A stretch of 64,000 nucleotides of DNA from the NCBI GenBank assembly GCA_964019155.1, contig OZ025243.1:17272618-17336617 (forward strand), in the 5' to 3' direction. This DNA is from Osedax fenrisi. Lineage: Eukaryota; Annelida; Polychaeta; Sabellida; Siboglinidae. The position numbers and the translations under genes were made by a program. Below the pieces are notes generated by a model, which was not told where the DNA came from, made no database searches, and saw only the letters and a program-made list of their open reading frames with translations. Below are positions 15,901 through 29,800 of the stretch, piece by piece. Each line of letters begins with the position of its first letter. Position 1 is the first letter of the stretch.

Positions 15901-18900
15901 CCCTACATTAACACCCACCCTACATTAACACCTACCCTACATTAACATCTACCCTACATTAACACCTACCCTACATTAACACCCACCCTACATTAACACC
16001 TACCCTACATTAACACCTACCCTACATTAACACCTACCCTACATTAACACCTACCCTACATTAACACCCACCCTACATTAACACCCACCCTACATTAACA
16101 CCTACCCTACATTAGCACCTACCCTACATTAACACCTACCCTACATTAACACCTACCCTACATTAACACCCACCCTACATTAACACCCACCCTACATTAA
16201 CACCTACCCTACATTAGCACCCACCCTACATTAACACCTACCCTACATTAACACCCTACATTAACACCTACCCTACATTAACACCTACCCTACATTAACA
16301 CCTACCCTACATTAACACCCTACATTAACACCTACCCTACATTAACACCTACCCTACATTAACACCTACCCTACATTAACACCTACCCTACATTAACACC
16401 TACCCTACATTAACACCTACCCTACATTAACACCCACCCTACATTAACACCTACCCTACATTAACACCTACCCTACATTAACACCCACCCTACATTAACA
16501 CCTACCCTACATTAACACCTACCCTACATTAACACCTACCCTACATTAACACCCACCCTACATTAACACCTACCCTACATTAACACCTACCCTACATTAA
16601 CACCCACCCTACATTAACACCTACCCTACATTAACACCTACCCTACATTAACACCTACCCTACATTAACACCCACCCTACATTAACACCTACCCTACATT
16701 AACACCTACCCTACATTAACACCTACCCTACATTAACACCTACCCTACATTAACACCCACCCTACATTAACACCTACCCTACATTAACACCCTACATTAA
16801 CACCCACCCTACATTAACACCTACCCTACATTAACACCTACCCTACATTAACACCCACCCTACATTAACACCCACCCTACATTAGCACCCACCCTACATT
16901 AACACCTACCCTACATTAACACCTACCCTACATTAACACCCACCCTACATTAACACCTACCCTACATTAACACCTACCCTACATTAACACCTACCCTACA
17001 TTAACACCTACCCTACATTAACACCCACCCTACATTAACACCCACCCTACATTAACACCTACCCTACATTAGCACCCACCCTACATTAACACCTACCCTA
17101 CATTAACACCCTACATTAACACCTACCCTACATTAACACCTACCCTACATTAACACCTACCCTACATTAACACCCTACATTAACACCTACCCTACATTAA
17201 CACCTACCCTACATTAACACCTACCCTACATTAACACCTACCCTACATTAACACCTACCCTACATTAACACCTACCCTACATTAACACCCACCCTACATT
17301 AACACCTACCCTACATTAACACCTACCCTACATTAACACCCACCCTACATTAACACCTACCCTACATTAACACCTACCCTACATTAACACCTACCCTACA
17401 TTAACACCCACCCTACATTAACACCTACCCTACATTAACACCTACCCTACATTAACACCCACCCTACATTAACACCTACCCTACATTAACACCTACCCTA
17501 CATTAACACCTACCCTACATTAACACCCACCCTACATTAACACCTACCCTACATTAACACCTACCCTACATTAACACCTACCCTACATTAACACCTACCC
17601 TACATTAACACCCTACATTAACACCTACCCTACATTAACACCCACCCTACATTAACACCTACCCTACATTAACACCCTACATTAACACCCACCCTACATT
17701 AACACCTACCCTACATTAACACCCACCCTACATTAACACCTACCCTACATTAACACCTACCCTACATTAACACCCACCCTACATTAACACCTACCCTACA
17801 TTAACACCCTACATTAACACCTACCCTACATTAACACCTACCCTACATTAACACCTACCCTACATTAACACCCACCCTACATTAACACCTACCCTACATT
17901 AACACCCTACATTAACACCTACCCTACATTAACACCTACCCTACATTAACACCTACCCTACATTAACACCTACCCTACATTAACACCTACCCTACATTAA
18001 CACCTACCCTACATTAACACCTACCCTACATTAACACCTACCCTACATTAACACCCACCCTACATTAACACCTACCCTACATTAACACCTACCCTACATT
18101 AACACCTACCCTACATTAACACCTACCCTACATTAACACCCTACATTAACACCTACCCTACATTAACACCCTACATTAACACCTACCCTACATTAACACC
18201 TACCCTACATTAACACCCTACATTAACACCTACCCTACATTAACACCCTACATTAACACCTACCCTACATTAACACCTACCCTACATTAACACCCTACAT
18301 TAACACCTACCCTACATTAACACCTACCCTACATTAACACCTACCCTACATTAACACCTACCCTACATTAACACCCACCCTACATTAACACCTACCCTAC
18401 ATTAACACCTACCCTACATTAACACCTATCCTACATTAACACCTACCCTACATTAACACCTACCCTACATTAACACCCTACATTAACACCTACCCTACAT
18501 TAACACCTACCCTACATTAACACCTACCCTACATTAACACCTACCCTACATTAACACCTACCCTACATTAACACCCACCCTACATTAGCACCCACCCTAC
18601 ATTAACACCTACCCTACATTAACACCTACCCTACATTAACACCTACCCTACATTAACACCCTACATTAACACCTACCCTACATTAACACCCACCCTACAT
18701 TAACACCCTACATTAACACCTCTCCTACATTAACACCTACCCTACATTAGCACCTACCATACATTGGCTAACATCATGATTAACTAAACATATTAACACA
18801 CGAATGTTAGCCTTCTCTTTCTACTGCGTATGTTTAGAACAATACGATGTGATACACATATGGTGAGCAACAATAACATACAATATGCTATATTATTCTG

Positions 18901-21900
18901 AAGAACTTTACGAGGAAACATATTAATAATATAAACTAGAAAAAAAAACATTTAAAAATTATTGATTGATTGTATATAAATTGGGCTGAAAATAAATATT
19001 ATAAAAGTGTACATATTAAATCTGTATTTCCTATTGTAAATTAGTATTATTCAATGTAAACAATACCATTAATATAACACTCACCTCACCTTATAAGAGA
19101 CGCGAAACCACACCGAAAAGATGTCAGAGATCTGTTTCCCCAGAAGAGGAGAGAAAAAGAGATTGAAAAGAGTCAGTCTTCGGAGCAGAAGAGTCTAGAA
19201 GAACCGGATGGAGGGTGTATATCATCACGTTAGCATATCCTGCCAGTCTCTCGTGATCCGACCAATCAAACGCGAGTAATCATTATTCACGTATTTATTA
19301 GATTTGATCACATTTAATACAATGACATTATTAGAATTATTTACATTTGTAAAGCCGTAAATAAGTGACTGTATAACGCGTAACTAATAAATTGTTAATT
19401 TTTCTCAATTAAAATTATAATTATAATACTGTGTTTATTGCTATTTACAAAATATCACGTAAAATATGATTGCGATTTACAGCTTCGATGAATCACGACA
19501 AAGAAAATAAGAAATATCCGCACGACTATTTAGGTTAGGGGCATGTTCGGAATTAAAGGGTATCCCAGTATTTCAGGAAATAATGTCATGTAATATTTGC
19601 TAGCAAGTTGTAGTTGTAGATACTTTAAAGTTACTATATTTCAGGTAAGTTGCTGTAATGTAAAGGGGTATCCCACTACAATTGTAGTTAACTTGATAGA
19701 AAATCACTTTCTATTCATAATTTCCTGACATTATTTCCGGAAATACTGGTAGTAGGATACCCCCTTTATAAATAGTATAGAATAATATATAACTATATTA
19801 ATATTAATACCACCATTTTGTTATTTATTATAATATACTATACCTTCAAATAAGTATTATTTCCAATATATATATATATATATTAAGTTATATATTAAAT
19901 TTAATTAAATTAATTAATATTGTATTATTATAAAAATAGTTGGAAAATTACAAATAAATTAAAATGTATTACATGTACAATATTAAATATAATATATTAA
20001 TTTGTGTTGTTTCCTCAATGTTCATTGCAGTGAAATATTACAATATATTAAACTAACTATATATTGCCTACATCTATGATTTCGTGTATCCCAGAGAGAT
20101 GCATCTCTTACATCTCATGTTAAATTTGTTGGACTTTTATTCAATACAATGGGTTACATGAATGTAAGTATTTCATATGTAATTTTCATATAAAATAATG
20201 TATTTTTAAATTATAAATTATAAAATATTTTGTACATCAGGAATTAGACCTTGGCATATGTAATGGATGAATGTAGATATAGTAATCATTGTATTATCGA
20301 CATAATAATAATAATACAACCAACAAGTAATAATACAAAATTAATAGGAATTCATAAAAAAAACATTACATTAATATGATATACTATTTGTAGGAGATTA
20401 AAAATGTAAGTATATTGTAATAATATGTTTGTTAATTATTTTTTTAATATTATTTATTCGTTTTTCAAGAATTGTTATTTGAAATTTTATTTATATTATT
20501 ATTTGTTTATCTATTTATTTGTATACAATACAAATTTTAAATTAATATAATGATGAAGATGATTTATTTAAACACTAGTTTAATGAGTATAAAATATGTA
20601 TAGTGTTACAATAATAGATACAATACAATAAAAGTAATATATAGTATGGAATAAGTGTAGATCGTAGATATATAAGTGTAGATCGTGTCGAAAATCGAAT
20701 ATACTCACATTTAAAATATTGTGAAAAAGGAGGTATTTCTTTAGTTTGCATTTGAAGGTAGTAGTTGATGTATTAATGGTTTCGAGGGGTTGATTCCAGA
20801 GGAGGCTGGCGCAAACTGAATAGTGACGCTTCCCTAAACTTGTCCGGTGAAATAAAGGTCCAGTAGGCATCGTAGTTTGCATGGCGGAGTATGCATTATA
20901 ATAGTTGAACAAGTTAATCAGTTTGTATAGTCAGTAGAGAGGAATATAGAATGGATTGTAAGTGGAGTTCGGAGATGAACTCTTTTTAAGTACGGTCTTA
21001 TTGGGGTTAAGTAGTAAATAGTTATTGGTGTACCAGATATTGATAGTAGTGAGACATGCTTGAAGGTGGAAATTGGATGATTAGTGACAATTAGAGTGAA
21101 TTTCAATGTCATCTGCATAAATGTTGTACTTGACAGAAGGAAAGGTTTTTATTAGATTGCTAAGACTGAGTAGACAGATGCAGAAGAGTATAGGGGAGAG
21201 GGATGACCCTTGAGGTATTCCCAAGATGACTGCGTTTAGATGATAATGATTTATTTATGAGAGTGATATGGGTTTTATTCATAATGTAGTTGGAAAACCA
21301 GAGTAGTACAGTATTTGTAAGTTCAATTTGATTTAGCAAAGATTTTTCTAAGGAAAGATATAACACTCGCGTGAAATTGTGTTATTCTATTTTGTATACA
21401 ATAACCAACAGCGCCACCTATATAGGGTCAATTTTCAGAACTATGTGTTGTTTATATTGTAAATTCGTATCAAACAATGCACTTTTAAAATGAAAAATAA
21501 TATGCTTTAAATTATTATTTTTATTATGAAAACTAAGTGTTCATTAGTAATATATAAAAAAGCAATAGGATATGTTTTAAATGCTATAAATATCTATGTG
21601 GCGAGTAAAAGCTAATTTATATTGCATGTAATTAAATAGAGTAATGAAATTATTGTAGTATGCAAATTGCGACAAACCTAAATCGATTTCGATACTGCTG
21701 CTAGCAGCGGGATGTATATATACTGATCACGTTGCGTAGATAGGGAGTGTTATATCTTTGCTTAGAAACATCTTTGGATTTAGTCTATAGATAAGTAAGT
21801 CTAAGTTAATGGTATCAAATGGAGTTTCGTCGTTTCTGTACTGTAAAGTTTTCTGAAAGAGTTTTGCTGAATGTCAAATATATTGTTGGCAGTGAGGTAG

Positions 21901-23820
21901 GAGATTAGTTGTTTGTAAATTACTTTCTCGAGTAGTTTAGTCAGAAGAGGAAGTTGAGATATGGATATATAGAGATGTTATTTCAGTTAAATTTGGGTTA
22001 TTTATTATCAAAGGGCTGATGTGGAGAGTTTTATATCTGAAGGGATAATACCAGTTGTTAGGGATTCGTCAATGAAATATTTGTATATTGGTGCAATGGT
22101 CGAGGTGATCTTTTTCAAAGTTTATAATGGTAAGGGATCAGAGGATGAAGAACATTTGGAGGTTACAATCAGATTGTAATTATGGTGTCAGAATGGCACA
22201 GTCATAAGAGTTGTATGTCAGGTAATCATTGATAACTTTAATTTTATCTGAAAAATAGTAGAGAAGGTTGAGAATAGAGCATAGCCAAGGAGTTTATTGG
22301 TTAATTTATATAACTGTTTATAATGATGTTTATAGCAGTCTAATTTGACATTTTTAGAAGTTATGGTATTCATTTCGGTTAAGAGATAATTGGGAGAGGT
22401 TGTATTCACTAGGAGATAGGTTATAGATTCTGTTTTTCTTACTAACACGTCATTTTTGGTGTCCGAGTTCAGTAGAGAACCATAGTGTAGTTGTGTGTGT
22501 AGGTAAAAGTTTAGTAGTTAGTGGTACGTGCTTATTAAGGAGTACGGTAAGTAACTTTTCTAAGGATGATATTGAAGTTAGTGTGGAATATGGAGAGGCA
22601 TCGATTTCTAATGAACATTGTGTAAAGTTTTTAAGATGGTAAAGGAAGTTATATTTATATATATAAGTATATATATATTATTTTAATATAGGTAACATAT
22701 ATCAATTCATATTATGTTTCATTATATAATATTATTCATTGGGTTATAATTATTTATAAGAATAGTTATACCCTAAACATATACACTACGTTTTATCATA
22801 TTGTTATCATATTGATAATCAGTTAACTATGAATGTTCAACGAGACTATCACCAGACCTCCCGCCTATATCAGTACCTTCTTCACTAGACCACTTCACTA
22901 GACCACTACACCAGACCACTACACTAGACCACTTCACTAGACCACTTCACCAGACCACTATAACAACGACCCTAAGCCTATGTTGAAACCGTTACACAGT
23001 TTCACCGAACATGAAGAGGCCTTCCTCAGTGAATGACCTTCCTAGTGCCACCGAAGATGAACACGTATTTAATACGACCTTCAACGACCTCTGCCGCGAT
23101 ACCTCCCCTCCGGTAATACCATCAGCCTGTGTCCTCCTCTCAATGTATATCCCCATTCATGTATATTGATTTCCTCGCATCATATAACACTGATATCACA
23201 TGACCTATGCACTCTTTCAGTAACCTATGATGTCCACCCTGTAACCCATATCCTCCCCTGTAATCAATATCCTCCACTCTGTAACCTCTGACCTTCCGTG
23301 TAACATATGACCTCTACCCTGTGACCCATATCTTCCCCATGTTACATATGACCTCCCCTGTAACCTATAACCTTCCTCCCCTGGTAATCTATATCCTCCC
23401 CATGTAACATATAACCTCTCCTCTGTAACATATGACCTCCCTCCCTTCCATGGTAACCCATCCCACCCCCACGCACGTTAAGGCACCGCAGCACACCACA
23501 CGAATAGATCAGCTGGGCCCCGGGGATGTCGAACAACTAAAACAGTTGGCCTTCATTGAACTCACCTCCATCTTCGACATGTACGGACTGCAGTTAACGG
23601 CTAAGAAGAAACGCAAGAAAACCTACAAAGGTAGAGGGCGCCACCGTATAACTAAGCCGTAGAGCTTAGTGCTGTAGAGTTTGCCTAGTAGAGATGTAAG
23701 CATTAAGCGATGTACGTCAACTTAGATATCATTATGAAAGTATCACCTCTTGTAAGGTATGTCTTGCTCTGATATTTGTACAGAGCCTAGCGTGTATTTA
23801 CTACTGTTTGTTCTACATAG

Positions 23821-23868
<48 letters not shown>

Positions 23869-26800
23869 GTTACCGTAAGGAATAAAATGTTCATAAATTA
23901 ATTATATATTTATATAGCTCTATTTATAGCCATAATTAACTATCTATATTAGATAGTAATCGACCACTACTTTAACGTCATAACTAGTGTTACGTCACCA
24001 CGCGTTATGCAATCATTACATAATCACCACCTGCCTGCCCATCTAAAGAAGTAGGAGTATTCGGAGTTCCCGTTAAGCAGCTACTGGTCAACGATGCAAA
24101 ACGCATGAGGCTGCCTAACCTCAGAGTGCCGCTTATATTTCAGAAGGTTTAACCTCCACTCATACACACACTCTTAGTTGCGTGCTAACGTTCCACTTAA
24201 TCTTGCTATCAATGCACCGATGAACTGTTTATATAATTTATGAACTATTTTATAATTTAAAAAACATTCAAGCATGACGACATTAAAATGTATTGAAACT
24301 AAACTCGTGTTCATTCAAAATATATTATTTTGTGTACATCATTCTAAAATAACCTCTGATCAATCAATACACGTATAATAAAAATTACTACCACTACCAC
24401 TACTAATATCTCCACTACCACTATCATTACCAGTATTAATATCTCCATTATCATCATTACTACAATCCGCAATACTGTGTCCATAACAAACACCACAACT
24501 ATCATCACCTCAGACACCACTGTTACTATTATTACATTTACCACTCCATCATCACTAACAGCATCACCACCTCCACCACCACAACTACCACCACCAACAT
24601 CTCTACCATCACTACTACCACCAACACCCCATAACCACCACCACTACCATCCCCATCAGATGATATGTTACCTGGAGACTAAGGCACTCGACGAAGAAGG
24701 AATTCTCCGCGTGCCGGGTTCCATCACCAGAATCAACGTTAATACCCACCCGCCCACTCTATCGCTACCTCTATAACTAACACCACTGGTATCGAACACA
24801 GGCGTTACGCGAAGAGTTGGACACCGCTTTCGAACACAACCAATTCGATTGGTCAACTCAGCAGCCCAACGACATCGCCGGTCTCATGAAACTCTTCCTG
24901 CGAGAACTTCCCGTTCCGTTGTTGACCTTTGAGTACATCGACGCCTTCACCAAAGTTAAAGGTCAGTTTCTAATCGATTTGGAAATAGTTTATTGAGTTC
25001 GGAAAGCTAATATAATGTGTGCTTAAAGGAGAGAGTACCAGAGATTATCTCGTAATGTACGCTCTCAAAGAGGGTACTCTCTAATACAAGTGTGACACGC
25101 GTGTTCATCTGCTCCATTGACACAAGTGATTCATTATATGCGATAGTAATCAGAGTATCTAATAAATTCGTATTAAGTGGACGAGAGCCCTATGATTTAG
25201 AATTACTACATTTTTCACTCTAAAATATTTTTACGGTAATATACATTTCACATCTATAAATAATCTATTAAAATAATCGATCATAAATTAAAAATAATAC
25301 TACTGATTTTTTATACATGATAATAAATACTACACTACAAAACTATTTGATATCTAACTCTAATTGATATCGAAAAAACCGTTGAACTAATAAAACACAT
25401 CTGAATTCCAAATCTCTTACATTTACAAATCTATTTATAGAACATAAGTGCTCGCCCCATTAACAAAAAATACGGTTATTCACTTTTTTACTCGTTAATT
25501 ATTGGCTACGTTATCACATTGTATATCATACAGATATTCCTGATAAGAAGTATCAGAAAACGGCATTGAAACTGTTAATCATCATGTTACCCCCTAGTCA
25601 TAGGGACACCCTGTTGGTTAGTTTACCCCATATATCACGACTATTATCGTATTTAGCATTATAGAAAAATTACTGACAATTAACCTTCTGTTACCTATCA
25701 TAAGTTTCATTATATATTAAAATAGAGATTTAAAAAGAATAAATATGTATATACATGGTTTATATTACAAGCATAGTTAAATTGACCCTCCTTTATAGTT
25801 TACATGTTACTATTATCTCGTCACGACTATAATTATGAATATTCCCAATATACTTCTAATTTCGTAACTAAATACATTAAATTAAAATCTCATTTAATTA
25901 TACTGTTCACCTTAATATATATATTATTTATTTTCAAATTTGATTGAATCTGTAATGAAGTTAATCTACAACATCCACACACTTATACACACAACTATGC
26001 ACACACATACATGTACACATATACATTAGGGATGTAAATGAATAGCTATATAGGAATTCGATTCGTTTAAAAATTCAATTATTCGTTTCATATTCGATTC
26101 GTTTAAAAATTTAATTATTCGTTTCATATTCGATTCGTTAAAAATTTTAACATTCGTTTCATATTCGATTCGTTTAAAAATTCAATTATTCGTTTCATAT
26201 TCGATTCATTAAAAATTTTAACATTCGTTTCATATTCGATTCGTTTAAAAATTTAAATATTCGTTTCATATACGATTCGTTTTAAAATTCAAATATTCGT
26301 TTCATTTTCGATTCGTTTAAAAATAGGGATAACGAAATGAATACGAATAACGAATATACGAATTGAAGCTTTTTCAATTTGAACCCGAATTGAAGCTTTC
26401 AAAATTATTAAAAACCGAATACGAATACGAATTGAATAATTTGTTGAACGAATACGAATAATTTGTAAATATTCGTATTCATTTATATTAAAAGTTAAAT
26501 TGTATTTGCGTATTTTAAATTTGGTTGTGTATTTTATAAATTAATTATAAATATCCTAGCGGATAACTATTAATTTAAGATATGCCCCCTTGAACTCATT
26601 CCCGTTACTTTGTTGCTGTCATTTCATCAAAATAGAGCGTCATTACGTACAAATCTTTTCAAAATGTCTCAGGTAAGCTAATTAGTTATATATAAATTTA
26701 TAAAAACATTATAAAATCTCATAATATAATAATTAATAAGAGTATGTATTTATATACTTATAGGTATAGCAATGAAATTGGTAAAAAGTCTAATTGTTTG

Positions 26801-29800
26801 TCAGTTGATAAATATGATTTTTTATATTTTCAAAATATGTAATTTTCAAACTCTCGTAAAATAGTGAATAATTAATAATTATACTCCATTCAAATTGCTT
26901 TATAATTAGTACAATATTCTCTACGAATTTTATAAAAGTAACTACGAAAATTTAGTGGTTTATTTTTTAATTTCAAAATTTACATTGAAGCCATGTGCGA
27001 TTTTAATAAATTATTTATTTTAAAATAAATATATATTTGATATTATTATTTATATACCTATATACATTATTACATTATATATATTATTAGTTATATAATT
27101 ATTATAAGTATAGAAATGAAATTTAAAAAAAGTCTAATTGTTTGTCAGTTAAATATGATATTTTATATTTTCAAAATATGTAATTTTCAAACTCTCGTAA
27201 AATAGTGAATAATTAATATTTATACTCCATTCAAATTGATTTATAATTAGTATAATATTCTCGTTTAACACATTAAGTATAACATTTTTATGTGATATTA
27301 TTTGTATATTTATTACCAAAATCTATTATTTTTAATATAATTTTCTAATTATATAATAGGTAGCCAGTAATTTCGTACGAATTATTAAATTTAATTTATT
27401 TCATAATTATAGAGTTCTTATACGAATATATATAATACATTGTTAAATATTGATATAATATATAGTATTATATATATTCGTATAAAAACTGTATACTTAT
27501 AAATAAATTTAATTTAATAAGTCGTACGAAATTACCTCGTACGAAGTTACCTCGTACGAAGTTACTGGTATTCATATAATATACCCATATTTATATTTAA
27601 TATCTTTAAAAATATTTATTTACTATATTTTATATTGAATATTTATTCAAACTATCATTACTATTTGTTAAATAAGTAAAGTTAATTCAAAACAATCGAT
27701 AATTTAAATTTGGTTAAAATATATAAAAATGTAATGTTTAATCGTCACTAGATTTATTATTTATCTAAACGTTTGATATATATATACTAATATTAATATA
27801 TTAAATTTAATAATTCGTACGAAATTACCTCGTACGAAATTACTGGCTACCTATTATATAATTAGAAAATTATATTTAAAATAATAGATTTTGGTAATAA
27901 ATATACAAATAATATCACATAAAAATGTTATACTTAAAGTGTTATACGAGAATATTATACTAATTATAAATCAATTTGATTGGAGTATAAATATTAATTA
28001 TTCACTATTTTACGAGAGTTTGAAAATTACATATTTTGAAAATATAAAATATCATATTTAACTGACAAACAATTAGACTTTTTTTAAATTTCATTTCTAT
28101 ACTTATAATAATTATATAACTAATAATATATATAATGTAATAATGTATATAGGTATATAAATAATAATATCAAATATATATTTATTTTAAAATAAATAAT
28201 TTATTAAAATCGCACATGGCTTCAATGTAAATTTTGAAATTAAAAAATAAACCACTAAATTTTCGTAGTTACTTTTATAAAATTCGTAGAGAATATTGTA
28301 CTAATTATAAAGCAATTTGAATGGAGTATAATTATTAATTATTCACTATTTTACGAGAGTTTGAAAATTACATATTTTGAAAATATAAAAAATCATATTT
28401 ATCAACTGACAAACAATTAGACTTTTTACCAATTTCATTGCTATACCTATAAGTATATAAATACATACTCTTATTAATTATTATATTATGAGATATTATA
28501 ATGTTTTTATAAATTTATATATAACTAATTAGCTTACCTGAGACATTTTGAAAAGATTTGTACGTAATGACGCTCTATTTTGATGAAATGACAGCAACAA
28601 AGTAACGGGAATGAGTTCAAGGGGGCATATCTTAAATTAATAGTTATCCGCTAGGATATTTATAATTAATTTATACACAACCAAATTTAAAATACGCAAA
28701 TACAATTTAACTTTTAATATAAATGAATACGAATATTTACAAATTATTCGTATTCGTTCAACAAATTATTCAATTCGTATTCGTATTCGGTTTTTAATAA
28801 TTTTGAAAGCTTCAATTCGGGTTCAAATTGAAAAAGCTTCAATTCGTATATTCGTTATTCGTATTCATTTACATCCCTAATATACATACATATATACACA
28901 TCCACACATACACGCACACATACACATACATACATACACACCCACATCTCTACGCACACATACACATCCACACATACATACCTACACCCACACCTCTACG
29001 CACACATACACATGCTCACATACATACATACATAACTACACCTACACCCACACCCACATATACACATGCTTACCTACACACCTACACCCCATGTATCTAG
29101 ATGTTGCTGCGTTACCTGAGAAGAGTAACGACGCGTCCCTCAACAAGAATGACACTAGCCGGCGTCGCAATGATCATAGCCCCGAACCTCTTCCTAGTCG
29201 CTGGTAATTAGCCACACCCCTTTCTTATTTAGCCACACCCCCCCCCACCAGTATCATTTTAACACCCATAATTATTACTATAACTACCTTCCCAGTATTA
29301 CATACCCTCCATTATGACAATAACGACCCCATCGTTACAATACCCCCCCCCCAATATTACAAAACCCCTCCCCATTATTATAATAGCCCTCCCGCTAGAT
29401 TAATACATGCACAATATACCATTACTATCAGAATCTTCGCGTAAGAAAGAGCAAACCCAGATGTCTCTTCACGACGCCATAGGCACTTCTGATATCGCAC
29501 AATCTATGATCGAACATCAGGATACCTTGTGGACTGTTAGCTAAGTGCGCTTTAATATCCGCATGTATTATGTATGTATTATACAATTATACAATTATTG
29601 GATATGCATTATGTCATCAATATTCGCATGTAATTTCAGTGAAAAATATTAATCCTATTTTTAAATTATTTTATATTTCATTTTTTTTTGCACAATAGCT
29701 AAATTAAACGATTTATTACAATAATCAATGTGCATTATGTTTAATTTCTGCTTAATTCTGTTTAATTATCCCTCAAGGTTTCTGATTTTATGCTCTCGCA

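Larger units (their letters stand above)
26019..28887. mobile_element. hAT-like foldback transposon with 8-bp target duplication
   Basis: The element itself spans 26027-28879 (2,853 bp). It starts TAGGGATGTAAATGAATA and ends with the matching CATTTACATCCCTA, flanked on both sides by ATATACAT (26019-26026 and 28880-28887). An 8-bp duplication plus a (C/T)AGGGATG-type end is the signature of the hAT superfamily. Almost all of it is a giant inverted repeat: 26337-27396 and 27806-28868 are near-perfect reverse complements, about 1.06 kb each, around a 410-bp loop. No transposase frame is visible, so it is non-autonomous. It sits in the RhoGAP intron between 25616 and 29101. Near-identical arms suggest either recent origin or arm-to-arm gene conversion. 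Confidence 0.9.

Noticed and set aside
13862..18770. CRISPR-like or other prokaryotic repeat array
   Set aside because: The units are contiguous without unique spacers, and the context is an intron of an animal gene.
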